Source of the DNA: Actinomycetes bacterium
GTDB taxonomy: Bacteria; Actinomycetota; Humimicrobiia; Humimicrobiales; Humimicrobiaceae
Assembly (NCBI GenBank): GCA_022396035.1
Contig: JAIOXO010000013.1
Span: 1-45,236, forward strand
Reading direction: 5' to 3'
DNA length: 45,236 nt
Of this stretch, positions 8,170 through 17,111 are shown one piece after another. Each line of letters opens with the position of its first letter. The first letter of the stretch is position 1. The notes under the pieces were generated by a model that worked only from the letters and a program-made list of their open reading frames with translations, made no database searches and was not told the DNA's origin. The position numbers and the translations under genes were made by a program.

Positions 8170-9159
8170 CTACACCGCCTTTACAGAGCATGCCCTAAGC
8201 AACAGGGCCCTTCCTGCTGTTTCTAGTGTCTTATCTTTTGCCACAGTATCAACAAACTCGAACCAGTGTAGGTAATTGCTCAAATACTTGGTTGCCACAC
8301 CTTTAAATCTGTATATCCAATTCTTTAGCCTGCTGTGGTAGGAGTTAACGTTCTGTATGTGATATATCCCCTTAAGCGTCCTTCTGCCTTTTTGTAGATC
8401 AAGGTTTATATAACCAATCCCATTATCCTTGGCAAAGCGGCCAAAACTGGGGTGCCTGTCTGTTAGAAGAACTGATTTTCCAGAAAGTCTGCCACCTAAA
8501 AGTTTGCCGATCTCGTCTGCGGAAGGACGACCAAAAGTGGCAATATCTGACAGGGTGTGACTGTCTCTATCCCTGGCCACGATTACGCATACCTGGTCTC
8601 TGCTTATACCTCGCTTCTTGGATTTTCCACCCCTTTTTCTGGGTTTTCTTCCAATGTTTTTGCTGCCTTTCTGGGAATGAAGGAAAAAGGTATCATCCGC
8701 CTCTACAATCCCGGAAAGGCTGTCATCTTCAATGTTCTTTAATATAGAAAGCACCTTGTGCCTCCAGTTAAAGGCAGTAGGGATTGAGATCTTTGCCTTC
8801 TTGGCAGTCTCTTCCAGTGTGGCCCCGGAAAGCATAAGCTTTGCTGCATGTACAAATTTTTCCTTCTCATGGATATAGTGAAGGGCGGTAGAGGTAAGAT
8901 CGGTAAATGTCTTTGTGCAGCTTCTGCACAGGTATCTTTTCCTGCCTCTGTAATTGCCATACCTTACCACTCTGTCACTTGAGCAGTGGGGACAGTGATA
9001 TCCACTGCTAAATCTCCTGTCTCTTATCTCAGCCACCATATCTGTCAGGGTTTTACCGGAAACTTCCACATCCTTTAGATAGGATATGATTTCTGATTTC
9101 TCCTCTGAAGATAGCTTTGAGAGAAGTAAATACAGTTGTTTTTTTAAGTCTTCTGTCAA
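8170..9159 (-). CDS. IS1595-family transposase
   Basis: The protein catalyses movement of the surrounding element. An N-terminal zinc ribbon (CPHC then CRSC about 20 residues on) is followed by a helix-turn-helix-like segment and the DDE-type domain. The acidic residues are in GIVEADDTFF and LLTDRHPSF, and the family motif NVNSYHSRLKNWIYRF precedes GVATKYLSNYLHW. A longer frame reaches an ATG at 9225, but that lies inside the right terminal repeat. The TTG at 9159 has a good AAAGGA site 6 nt upstream and gives a normal 329-residue protein starting LTEDLKKQ. The TAG stop lies 3 nt inside the left terminal repeat. Confidence 0.92.
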   Translation of the reverse strand: MTEDLKKQLYLLLSKLSSEEKSEIISYLKDVEVSGKTLTDMVAEIRDRRFSSGYHCPHCSSDRVVRYGNYRGRKRYLCRSCTKTFTDLTSTALHYIHEKEKFVHAAKLMLSGATLEETAKKAKISIPTAFNWRHKVLSILKNIEDDSLSGIVEADDTFFLHSQKGSKNIGRKPRKRGGKSKKRGISRDQVCVIVARDRDSHTLSDIATFGRPSADEIGKLLGGRLSGKSVLLTDRHPSFGRFAKDNGIGYINLDLQKGRRTLKGIYHIQNVNSYHSRLKNWIYRFKGVATKYLSNYLHWFEFVDTVAKDKTLETAGRALLLRACSVKAV

Positions 9160-9171
9160 TTTATTTCCTTT

Positions 9172-9214
9172 CGAACATACTTGATTTAAGGATATATTAG
9201 CAAACGTATGTTCG
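9172..9214. repeat. Internal inverted repeat upstream of the transposase
   Basis: CGAACATAC at 9172-9180 and GTATGTTCG at 9206-9214 are perfect 9-bp inverted copies separated by 25 bp, inside the IS and just upstream of the transposase ribosome-binding site. It could be an operator, a transposase subterminal site, or an RNA hairpin that limits translation when the element is transcribed from outside. Confidence 0.6.
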
Positions 9215-9217
9215 TAT

Positions 9218-9242
9218 ATCAACAATATTCTTGAAAAGAGCC
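9218..9242. repeat. Right terminal inverted repeat of the IS1595 element
   Basis: On the minus strand it begins GGCTCTTTTC and ends TTGTTGAT, matching the left repeat at 23 of 25 positions. The adjacent AATAATAT (9243-9250) repeats the left flank. Confidence 0.92.
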
Positions 9243-9343
9243 AATAATATTTAAATTTACTATTTATAATAGCTGAAAATAAACCTTTAATTTATAAATA
9301 ACTAAAAATATGGTGTAAAGATTGATGGAACACAGCTGATCCC

Positions 9344-9355
9344 AGGTTTAAACCT
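9344..9355. repeat. 12-bp perfect palindrome
   Basis: AGGTTTAAACCT is self-complementary. It lies between the end of the zinc-ribbon gene and the IS element, in what was the region upstream of the GGDEF gene before insertion. An operator is possible; there is no T tract, so it is not a terminator. Confidence 0.35.
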
Positions 9356-9371
9356 AAGCTTAAAATAACTT

Positions 9372-9947
9372 CTACTGCATACTCAGCACTATCCTGTAAA
9401 TTATAAAGGTTATTATAGCCACCAGTATAAGGGCAAATATTACTATGCAGCCTGTATTCTTTAACATTGGGCCCCAGACATCCTGGCCGCCAGGATACTT
9501 ATTGGGGATATTATCTTTTTCAGGTTCAAAATCTTCATTCAAGGTAATGCTGCAATAAGGACACAGGTTATAATCATCTTTTATGGGCATATGGCAATCC
9601 GGACAGAGTTCCTTACCCAGCTTTTTGAAAAATTCAAGCTTGGCATCTATTTCTTTCTGGCTTAGTCCGAAATTATTCTTTATTTTATTCAGCAGATTTT
9701 CCTCTTTTTCGGTAATCTGTCCTTCGTTGGCAAACTGGGTGTAAGTTTTAGCATAGAGTTCGAGGATATTTTCTTTGTCAAATTTCTTTAAAATATCAAT
9801 CTCTTCGGGGGTAAGATCCTTATATACAATTATGTCATCCTCAATTTTATCAAACCTTTTGTCCAGCATATCATCGCATTGGTCACAATAAGGTGAATCT
9901 GTGTCCGGCGGCAGTTCTTTGCCGCATTGCTTGCATTTATCAACCAT
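9372..9947 (-). CDS. Double zinc-ribbon protein with a C-terminal membrane anchor, function unknown
   Basis: This 191-residue protein has two zinc-ribbon pairs: CKQCG with CDQCD near the N terminus (about 5-28), and CPDC with CPYC at about 114-136. Between them is a charged helical region rich in Glu and Lys (PEEIDILKKF, ITEKEENLLNKI) that resembles a SHOCT- or DUF-type helical hairpin. One hydrophobic helix near residues 165-187 (CIVIFALILVAIITFIIY) ends the protein, suggesting a tail-anchored protein with its ribbons in the cytoplasm. I do not recognise the family. It is 67 nt downstream of the MrfA-like helicase on the same strand and could be the last gene of that operon. Confidence 0.75.
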   Translation of the reverse strand: MVDKCKQCGKELPPDTDSPYCDQCDDMLDKRFDKIEDDIIVYKDLTPEEIDILKKFDKENILELYAKTYTQFANEGQITEKEENLLNKIKNNFGLSQKEIDAKLEFFKKLGKELCPDCHMPIKDDYNLCPYCSITLNEDFEPEKDNIPNKYPGGQDVWGPMLKNTGCIVIFALILVAIITFIIYRIVLSMQ

Positions 9948-10014
9948 GATAACTCCAATCCAAATAAGAAATTATTTAAACTTATAAAATAAAATAGTAC
10001 AACAACTACCGATT

Positions 10015-12270
10015 CTAAAATATACCATTAATATTATGCAATATCAATTTGGTGGCACTTTTATCCAGCGGCTGGTTATCATTGCCGCATTTGGGTGAAA
10101 ATACACAGGCAGGGCAGCCATTTTCACAGGGACAGTCCTTTACCAGCTCATAGGATACATTGACCAGTTTTCCAAACAGATCAAATGCTTTTTCAGAAAG
10201 ACCTATTCCTCCCTGATATGAATCATAAATAAATATAGTCGGTTTTCCGTTTGCAGGATAATAAGGAAAAGAGACTCCCCCTATATCCCAGCGGTCACAC
10301 ATCACCAGAAGAGGCATCATGGCTATCATGCAATGTTCCATTCCATGCAGTCCCCCATTAAAATCAAGGCCTTCTCTTTTAACCTTATCTTCTATATATC
10401 CGGGTATGGTAAACCACAGGCCATAGGTATCAAATTCGATGGGGGGCAGTTTTAATTCATTGGTGCCTATAGTACGGTCATTTTTTATAATTTTATAAGC
10501 ATAATAGTTTTCTTTTACCATTATCCGGCCATAAAAAGTCATGGTATCATTATCCGGCTGCTTAAGGGTTTCCTCTATCCTTATATCGGTATTTTTTAAG
10601 GGTTGCGTATAATAATCAACCGGGCGCCTCTCTACCTCTATGACCTGTCGGTCAAGGTTGAAATCTTTAACTATAAAGGTTTTCCCCTGATGAACCATAA
10701 CTGCACCCTGGTATGCTTCCCGGTAGGCCTGCTGCTGGCTTACCGTCTCCATCACTTCTCCCCCATTCACTATGGTATAGGTAGTCTGGCCAAAGTTCTC
10801 AAGATCTACAATATGGCTGGGCGAACCGTTTCCACAGTATATCCAGCCATGGGCTGTATCTTTTAGTAATCCGCTGTGTTTAAAATCAGGTAAATATTTA
10901 TTCCAATGGACCTCAAAATATTTAGTGTCTCTATCTTCTTTAAGCGGCAGCTCTGCGGAAGCGCATAGAAGCTGACCTGTATTTATATAGGTGTTATCTA
11001 CATCAATAATGGCATTTTCGGGAGAACTTTTAAAAATATAGTGAGGGTGATTTACCAGATACTGGTCCAGCGGATTCTGGAAAGCAACCATTATTACTAT
11101 GGAAGGATTGGTTTTTCTGCCTGCCCTGCCTGCCTGTTGCCTGGTAGATATAATAGTTCCTGGAAAACCAGAAATTATTACCGAGTCCAGGTTGCCAATG
11201 TCTATGCCCAGCTCCAGGGCATTAGTAGATACAATACCCTTAAGCCTGCCTTCTTTTATGGCTGCTTCAATGTTTCTTCTCTGCTGGGGCAAATACCCTG
11301 CCTTGTAACTGCTTATACTGGAGCCAAGCTTGCTGCCCTGTTCATCTAATTTGTCTTTGGTCCACTTGGCAATAAGTTCTGCCATCTTTCTGGAAGTGGT
11401 AAAGCAAAGGGTCTGGATACCCCGCTTAACCATATATATAAGTAAATCCACTGTCTCCTGATGGGTAGACATAATGCTGCGGTCCTGGAGGAAAGGATTA
11501 TAGAGCAAGAAATATTTATCCCCCCGGGGAGAACCGTCTTCCCGGATTATTTCAAATTTTAAGCCGGTGAGCTTTTCACCAAATTCCACAGGATTGGCCA
11601 GAGTAGCAGTAGAAAGTATAAACTGTGGGCTGGCTCCGTAGTAATCCATTATCCTTCGCAGTCTTCTTATCAACATGGCTATATTGGAGCCAAATACTCC
11701 CCGGTACTGATGGGCTTCATCAATAACTATAAATTTGATATTTCTAAAAAAACTCTCCCATTTCCAGTGCCAGGCCAGCGAATGGTGGAGCTGGTAGGGG
11801 TTAGTAATTACCACCCTGGATCTGGACCTGATCCTGGATCGTCTGGCTCTGGGGGTATCTCCATCATAAATATCAGAATAAAAGTTAAGGCCCATTGCCT
11901 CTTCCATATCCCTGATTTTTTTTAACTGATCATTGGCCAGAGCCTTGGTAGGATAGATATAAAGGGCAGTAGACTGCCGGTCCTTTATAAGCATATTAAA
12001 AACAGGGAGATTAAAAGCCAGTGTTTTGCCCGATGCAGTGGGGGTGGTTATAATTAAATTATGCCCCTTATTTATTTTCTCCATTGCCTTACACTGATGG
12101 CGGTACAGCCTGATATGATGATCTGACAGGTATGACTTAATCATATCAGCAAAGTTTTTGGTATCTCCATATACCGGATTCTTCTGGCCCAGCAGTTCCA
12201 CATGAACTATTTTTGAACCAAACCGGGCAGATAATTTTAAATGTTTTATGATGTCTGGAATTTTTTCCAT
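10015..12270 (-). CDS. mrfA: MrfA-type DEAD/DEAH helicase with C-terminal DUF1998 zinc domain (YprA family)
   Basis: This 751-residue superfamily 2 helicase has PTASGKT (Walker A) near 76-82, DEAH near 183 and STATLANP (motif III) in the first RecA domain. TNALELGIDIG and RQQAGRAGR (motifs V and VI) are in the second. The C-terminal DUF1998-like part ends with four close cysteines, CPCENGCPACVFSPKCG (about 714-730), which in Bacillus subtilis MrfA bind zinc. MrfA works with the exonuclease MrfB to repair mitomycin C lesions independently of UvrABC. Here the MrfB-like gene is immediately upstream and overlaps by 25 nt, which strongly supports a joint role. Length is normal and no lesion is seen. 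Confidence 0.88.
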   Translation of the reverse strand: MEKIPDIIKHLKLSARFGSKIVHVELLGQKNPVYGDTKNFADMIKSYLSDHHIRLYRHQCKAMEKINKGHNLIITTPTASGKTLAFNLPVFNMLIKDRQSTALYIYPTKALANDQLKKIRDMEEAMGLNFYSDIYDGDTPRARRSRIRSRSRVVITNPYQLHHSLAWHWKWESFFRNIKFIVIDEAHQYRGVFGSNIAMLIRRLRRIMDYYGASPQFILSTATLANPVEFGEKLTGLKFEIIREDGSPRGDKYFLLYNPFLQDRSIMSTHQETVDLLIYMVKRGIQTLCFTTSRKMAELIAKWTKDKLDEQGSKLGSSISSYKAGYLPQQRRNIEAAIKEGRLKGIVSTNALELGIDIGNLDSVIISGFPGTIISTRQQAGRAGRKTNPSIVIMVAFQNPLDQYLVNHPHYIFKSSPENAIIDVDNTYINTGQLLCASAELPLKEDRDTKYFEVHWNKYLPDFKHSGLLKDTAHGWIYCGNGSPSHIVDLENFGQTTYTIVNGGEVMETVSQQQAYREAYQGAVMVHQGKTFIVKDFNLDRQVIEVERRPVDYYTQPLKNTDIRIEETLKQPDNDTMTFYGRIMVKENYYAYKIIKNDRTIGTNELKLPPIEFDTYGLWFTIPGYIEDKVKREGLDFNGGLHGMEHCMIAMMPLLVMCDRWDIGGVSFPYYPANGKPTIFIYDSYQGGIGLSEKAFDLFGKLVNVSYELVKDCPCENGCPACVFSPKCGNDNQPLDKSATKLILHNINGIF

Positions 12271-13334
12271 TGTTTATGCAATAATGAGAAAAGTTTGGCT
12301 AAAGAAACTAAGTCCTGGCGATTGTGATTTATGACTGGAACCAGTGTGTCCACATTACCATTGTCCAGATACTGCTGGTAAAATTGAGGCACCATATAGC
12401 CGGGTAAATCCTGATGTCTCTGGATACCCAGCAAATTTTCTTCCAGTGAAGACAGCCTGAAGCTGTCAAATTGATCTTTCCAGAAAAATCTGCAAAACTG
12501 CAAAATATCCAGGTGTATTTTATCTAAATCGTGCACCAGACTGTAATAATAAAGTCTTTGCCTTATAAACGGTACATCAAACATCCTGCCGTTAAAGGAA
12601 ACCAGTACCGTATTTTTAGACAGATTATGGTTTAACAGATAAAGTACTGCTGCTTCTTCTTCATAACTTCTGGCCAGGTATTGCTTTACCCTTATTGATC
12701 CGTTTACTATCCTGGCAACCCCTATAAGTATAACCGGCATATTATAAAGACCCATAGTCTCAATATCCAGCAGAAGAAAGTTTTTCTGGTCACAAAAAGA
12801 AGAAACCAGAAGTTGATGGGGATGGGAGCAGGGACACCATCTGGAAATCCATTTGGTTAATTGCTTAGGCTGATTCTGTTCAAGATAAACCAGAAATTGT
12901 CTAGCCTGCTGGCCGTAACCAGGATGTGAGACCAGATCCCTTATGGACCTATAACCTTCATCTCTTAGTTTTTGCTCGGTAATCGAACCGATTCCATATA
13001 TAAGTTTTAGATCTGATAATAATATCTCCTGAGCCTGGCCGGGATCAAGGCAATTTAAGGAAAAGTCTTCACGGGTAGATATTAATAAACAATTCCCCTT
13101 TCTGGTCCTGATCTGGCTGCCCCCGAATATATCAGTCAAATTTTTACCACTATACTGGGGAGCAAGAGACTCTGTCCAATACTTTAAGTTCCGGGAATTA
13201 TCCTCTTTTCCCATATTGGCTGCCGCATTTTTCAAGCGGTCCATATGTCTGGCCCTTCCACTTATCAGTTGACCGCATTCAGGGCAATAATTTTTGCTTA
13301 TATCTATTTTAATGCCGCACTTTGAGCAATACAT
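12246..13334 (-). CDS. mrfB: MrfB-type DEDD exonuclease with N-terminal zinc ribbon (YprB family)
   Basis: The C-terminal half is an RNase H-like DEDD exonuclease. Counting from the upstream TTG at 13361, LLLDIETMGL supplies Asp199 and Glu201, FNGRMFDVPF supplies Asp262, and HNRQDLVSL supplies Asp350. A helix-hairpin-helix (IYGIGSITEQKL) lies before it at about 121-132. A zinc ribbon, CSKCG to CPECG, occupies the N terminus, beyond the minimal MrfB plan. The chosen ATG at 13334 has AGGGG about 10 nt upstream and begins directly at the zinc ribbon; the TTG at 13361 adds nine residues and has no site. In B. subtilis MrfB degrades DNA in the mitomycin repair pathway with MrfA, whose gene follows here. 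Confidence 0.85.
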   Translation of the reverse strand: MYCSKCGIKIDISKNYCPECGQLISGRARHMDRLKNAAANMGKEDNSRNLKYWTESLAPQYSGKNLTDIFGGSQIRTRKGNCLLISTREDFSLNCLDPGQAQEILLSDLKLIYGIGSITEQKLRDEGYRSIRDLVSHPGYGQQARQFLVYLEQNQPKQLTKWISRWCPCSHPHQLLVSSFCDQKNFLLLDIETMGLYNMPVILIGVARIVNGSIRVKQYLARSYEEEAAVLYLLNHNLSKNTVLVSFNGRMFDVPFIRQRLYYYSLVHDLDKIHLDILQFCRFFWKDQFDSFRLSSLEENLLGIQRHQDLPGYMVPQFYQQYLDNGNVDTLVPVINHNRQDLVSLAKLFSLLHKQWKKFQTS

Positions 13335-13470
13335 ATCAGTTTTTCCCCTAAAATATGGCAAATTGGCCAGATTAAAAAAACAGATTACCAGTGGCCAGGT
13401 CCTGGCAGTATTATAGCATAATCAGGCAGCTTAATTATGAAGATTACATTAATTTATAAGAATACTTTAA

Positions 13471-15303
13471 CTATAATATTGCCTTAACTCTTGCGGTTAT
13501 AGCATCTGCAGAAATCTCTTCAAAGTCCAGAAGCTCCTGTGGTGAACCGCTTCTGGGCATCTTTCTAACTGCCATTATGTGTACAGAAACATTGTCTCTG
13601 GAAAGCAAGCTGCAAACTGCTTCTCCCAGTCCCCCTTGGGCATAATGATCCTCTACGGTAACTATGGCTTCAGTTTCTCTCTGTGCTTTAAGCAAAGCTA
13701 AATAATCAAGAGGCTTTATACTGTAGAGATCAATTATTCTGACAGCAATACCCTCTTTTTTCAGATTGTAATACGCTTTTAAGGCCTGGTGCACGGTAAT
13801 TCCTGCCGCACAGATGGTAACCACATCTTTTGGACTACTTTTTAGCGTACTACTTCCCCCGATTTTAAATTCATCTTGGCTTTTATAGAGTATGGGGGTA
13901 TCCATCCGGGTGGTTCTAATATAGACATTACCCTGGTGCAAGGCTGCCTGTTCTACCAGCTTAATAGTGGATACAGCATCAGCAGGATAGAGTATTACCG
14001 AGTCCAGGTTGGTCCTAAACATTGCTAAATCTTCCAGCCCCATCTGGGAGGGGCCGTCCTCCCCTATGGAAACCCCGGCATGTGAACCCACAAACTTTAT
14101 ATTTGAATTAGAGTACTGGCTCATTCTTATCTGATCAAAGGCCCGGCTGTGGAAAGCTGCGAAGGAAGACATAAAAGGAATTTTTCCTCTCAAACTCAAG
14201 CCTAGAGCTACCCCGGTCATATTCTGTTCAGCAATAAACATCTCAAAATAGTTATTGGGATAATTGTTTCTGAATACTTCTGAATAGGTAGAATTGCTGA
14301 CCTCCCCATCCAGAGCTACAATATGGGGAAATTTGGGAAATATATTAACCAGGCCCATCCCATACGCTTTCCTGGTAGCCATCTTGTTTTTAGATACAGT
14401 AAGTATTTTATCTTCTGCCGGACTGCATTTATGGGGTTTTAAGTTTTCAGGTTCAGCCAGCTTTGCCCTCAGACCATATTCAATTTCTCCCAGTTCAGAC
14501 AGTGCTTTTTTTTCTTCTTTTTCAGTTAATGCCTTTCCGTGCCAGCCCTGCCTGTCCTCCAGAAAACTAACTCCCTTGCCCTTTACGGTATCGGCTATAA
14601 TCATTACCGGTTTATCTTTTGAGTCCATAGCAGCGTTAAAAGCGGAAAGGTTCTCCGTTATATTATGACCTTCTACCTCTATGGTTTGCCACCCAAAAGA
14701 TGAAAGCATTTCTGCATACCTCTGGGTATTATGGCCATACATGGTCCATCCGCTCTGCCCCAATCCATTTACATCAATAATGCCAACCAGATTATCTAAT
14801 TTATAGTGACTGGCCAGCTGCACTGCCTCCCATATGCTTCCTTCTGACATTTCACTGTCCCCTAAAAGGACATAGGTCCTGTATGGAAGCATATCCAGAT
14901 ATTTGGCATTCAAGGCCATGCCTACACCTATACTTAAACCCTGGCCCAATGAACCGGTAGCCGCTTCTCCGTATTTGAAATTTTTGGTAGGGTGGCCTTC
15001 CAGGTTACTGCCAAACCGGCGGAGCTGCCATAACTCTTCTTCATCAACAGCTCCGGCTATCGTCCACAATGCATAAAGCAGCGGACTGGCATGACCTTTG
15101 GAAAATATTAACCGGTCATTATTGGCAAATAAAGGGTAGTCAACCTTGTATTTAAACCACCCGCCGAACATCAAAGAAGCCATGGTTTCTACCGCTGAAA
15201 GTGATGATGTAGGATGGCCTGAACCGGCAATAGTGGTAGATTTTATTATATAGTACCTTAACAGTTTACAAATTCTGGTTAATTTATCTATGTCATTCAT
15301 CAT
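13471..15303 (-). CDS. tkt: Transketolase, single-chain, 610 residues
   Basis: The enzyme moves two-carbon ketol units between sugar phosphates using thiamine diphosphate. Visible signatures are AGSGHPTSSLSAVETMASL, SKGHASPLLYALW, EGHPTK, GSLGQGLSIGVGMALNAKY and the diphosphate/metal motif GDSEMSEGSIWEA near 147. The C-terminal half carries ALDGEVSNSTYSEVF, EQNMTGVALGLSLRGKIPF and VEDHYAQGGLGEAV. At 610 residues it matches the compact fused (TKTL-like) form rather than the 660-residue Escherichia coli type. It overlaps gnd by 11 nt and is the last gene of the HAD-gnd-tkt operon, which gives the cell a pentose phosphate module. Confidence 0.93.
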   Translation of the reverse strand: MMNDIDKLTRICKLLRYYIIKSTTIAGSGHPTSSLSAVETMASLMFGGWFKYKVDYPLFANNDRLIFSKGHASPLLYALWTIAGAVDEEELWQLRRFGSNLEGHPTKNFKYGEAATGSLGQGLSIGVGMALNAKYLDMLPYRTYVLLGDSEMSEGSIWEAVQLASHYKLDNLVGIIDVNGLGQSGWTMYGHNTQRYAEMLSSFGWQTIEVEGHNITENLSAFNAAMDSKDKPVMIIADTVKGKGVSFLEDRQGWHGKALTEKEEKKALSELGEIEYGLRAKLAEPENLKPHKCSPAEDKILTVSKNKMATRKAYGMGLVNIFPKFPHIVALDGEVSNSTYSEVFRNNYPNNYFEMFIAEQNMTGVALGLSLRGKIPFMSSFAAFHSRAFDQIRMSQYSNSNIKFVGSHAGVSIGEDGPSQMGLEDLAMFRTNLDSVILYPADAVSTIKLVEQAALHQGNVYIRTTRMDTPILYKSQDEFKIGGSSTLKSSPKDVVTICAAGITVHQALKAYYNLKKEGIAVRIIDLYSIKPLDYLALLKAQRETEAIVTVEDHYAQGGLGEAVCSLLSRDNVSVHIMAVRKMPRSGSPQELLDFEEISADAITARVKAIL

Positions 15304-16204
15304 TCCTCCTCCTTATTGCTGGATGACCTCCAAACCTGTTTCTTAATGCAGACAGTATCTTTTTGGTAAAATTGAAACCGTCGGTTTTATCTTTTCTAAA
15401 ATTTAATGCACTTTCAATTGAAGGTATTTTAATTTTTTTTACCCGGGCATACTCTACTGCCCACTGGCCTTCACCGGAATGTCCCACCCTGCTGCTTACA
15501 TTTTCCAAATCATTTCCGAACTTTTGGAAAGCATCCTGCAGCCAGGCAACCAGCCTGGATTTTATTACGCTGTCATGGTTGTAAAGGTCTGCTATCTGTT
15601 TCAGGTCAAAATCAAATTCTGATTCAGAAAGAAGGTTAAAACCTTCGGCCAGTGACTGCATCATCCCGTATTCAATACCATTATGTATCATCTTGGCAAA
15701 ATGGCCCGCTCCAGGCTTTCCAACATGTCTGCAGGCCTGAAAACCGGCCAGAGTATTTAACAGCTGTTTCTGGTCCTGAAAAGTCCGGGCAGCAGCACCT
15801 GCCATAAGGCAGGCCCCGTTTCTGGCTCCGGAAGGCCCCCCGCTGACTCCAACATCTATGAAGTTTATGCCTTTCCGGCTCAGAAAATCATAATTTTTTT
15901 GAGAATTCTTCCACCATGAATTGCCGCCATCAATAATGGTGCTGCCTTTTTCTAAAAAATTGGATAATTCGCTGATCATGCCACCGGTTTCATTATGGGG
16001 AAGCATTAACCATAAAACTGCAGGCTGCCTTAATCTGGTTATCATCTCCTCCAAAGAACGGGAATTGATTGCTCCGCAGGCTTCCAGCTCTATGCCGGGT
16101 TTTAAGTCCTGGTCAAAAACCACTACCCTGTAATTGTTTTCTAAAAGTCTTAAAACCATATTATAGCCCATTTTTCCCAGCCCTATAAAGCCCAGCTCTT
16201 TCAT
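15293..16204 (-). CDS. gnd: 6-phosphogluconate dehydrogenase, decarboxylating, short (YqeC/GndA) type
   Basis: It converts 6-phosphogluconate to ribulose 5-phosphate and CO2 with reduction of NAD(P). The N-terminal Rossmann motif is GFIGLGKMGYNM. GGNSWWKNSQKN and DVGVSGGPSGARNGACLMAG form the substrate site, and KPGAGHFAKMIHNGIEYGMMQ holds the catalytic lysine region. At 303 residues it belongs to the short bacterial class, not the 470-residue class. The start overlaps the stop of the upstream HAD gene by 4 nt (ATGA) and the end overlaps tkt by 11 nt, so translation is likely coupled across the operon. Confidence 0.93.
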   Translation of the reverse strand: MKELGFIGLGKMGYNMVLRLLENNYRVVVFDQDLKPGIELEACGAINSRSLEEMITRLRQPAVLWLMLPHNETGGMISELSNFLEKGSTIIDGGNSWWKNSQKNYDFLSRKGINFIDVGVSGGPSGARNGACLMAGAAARTFQDQKQLLNTLAGFQACRHVGKPGAGHFAKMIHNGIEYGMMQSLAEGFNLLSESEFDFDLKQIADLYNHDSVIKSRLVAWLQDAFQKFGNDLENVSSRVGHSGEGQWAVEYARVKKIKIPSIESALNFRKDKTDGFNFTKKILSALRNRFGGHPAIRRRNDE

Positions 16205-16998
16205 GGCCCGCCTTCAAGTATATGGTTATATATGGCCTTGCCTACCCCGGCCTCATTGTTACTCCCGGTAATAATATCCGCAGTATCGGTTAGCTGCTGA
16301 TGAGCATTTTTTACCGCAATCTTTAATCCTGCGGTATCAAACATACTTAAATCATTTAAATTATCACCAAAAACCGCAACCTCTTCCTGCCTCAGGTCTA
16401 AATGTTTAATTATTTCCTTCAATGCCCTACCCTTGGATGCTCTGGCCGGCAGGATGTTTACATAGGTTTTCCAGGGTCTGGTAATCATAACCCCACCATT
16501 GGAAAACTTTTCTACCAGTTTATTTCCAAATTCCTCCTGCTGGTGTAGAACACTTATAGCTATTGCATTATTCTTGAAATTATCACTGTCAAGATTGGAA
16601 GTCTGCTGCAGGTTTTCGCCGGTTTGCTTTATATAATCTACTACCGGAGTAAACTGATCATAATACATAATATTATCCTGCAGAGAGACCAGAGGGCTGT
16701 ACCCATTGGATTTAATATAGTCTATAATCTCTGAAAAAAGATCCGGATTTAATTTTATAGCTCTATGTACTTTCAGGTTTAAGTCAATCAGTGTTGCTCC
16801 CCCTGCTGTTATCTGGGGCATGGTAAGACCCAGGGGTTTAATTATTGGAATCAGGGAGTAGATAAGTTTACCGGTAGCCAGTACGATTCTTATACCTTCC
16901 CTTTTGCAGTCCTGCAGAGCCCGCATATTAAGTTCAGGTATCTGGTATTTTTTGTCGATCAGGGTTCCATCAACATCGGAAACAATAAGTTTTATCAT
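16201..16998 (-). CDS. Cof-type HAD-superfamily phosphatase
   Basis: A 265-residue haloacid dehalogenase-type hydrolase with the nucleophile motif DVDGT (Asp8, Asp10), ATGK in motif II, a C2-type cap domain, and GDNLNDLSMF as the final metal-binding motif. Such enzymes dephosphorylate sugar phosphates or related metabolites; its position as first gene before gnd and tkt suggests a sugar phosphate substrate. The ATG at 16998 is chosen because GGAGG lies about 7 nt upstream. A longer frame from 17022 starts before that site and adds MVISGGIN, which looks like read-through of the ribosome-binding region. Confidence 0.88.
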   Translation of the reverse strand: MIKLIVSDVDGTLIDKKYQIPELNMRALQDCKREGIRIVLATGKLIYSLIPIIKPLGLTMPQITAGGATLIDLNLKVHRAIKLNPDLFSEIIDYIKSNGYSPLVSLQDNIMYYDQFTPVVDYIKQTGENLQQTSNLDSDNFKNNAIAISVLHQQEEFGNKLVEKFSNGGVMITRPWKTYVNILPARASKGRALKEIIKHLDLRQEEVAVFGDNLNDLSMFDTAGLKIAVKNAHQQLTDTADIITGSNNEAGVGKAIYNHILEGGP

Positions 16999-17111
16999 GT
17001 TTATGCCTCCAGATATAACCATAGCAGTTTACATTTGTTTTTTCCAACAGGTACTTTTTATTTTTATTTTATCTGATAATATTAAAATAATATAAAGAGG
17101 CATAAAAAAGT

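Larger units (their letters stand above)
8143..9242 (-). mobile_element. Complete IS1595-family insertion sequence, 1100 bp
   Basis: Terminal inverted repeats at 8143-8167 and 9218-9242 match at 23 of 25 positions and begin GGCTCTTTT. Direct repeats AATAATAT flank both ends (8135-8142 and 9243-9250), an exact 8-bp target duplication as expected for IS1595 elements. One transposase fills the interior on the minus strand. The element has intact ends, intact transposase and an unmutated duplication, so it is recent and probably still mobile. It inserted into the A+T-rich region between the zinc-ribbon gene and the GGDEF gene. Confidence 0.93.

Noticed and set aside
14294-14668. Plus-strand ORF of 124 codons
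   Set aside because: Lies wholly antisense to a well-conserved transketolase and has no start site or similarity.
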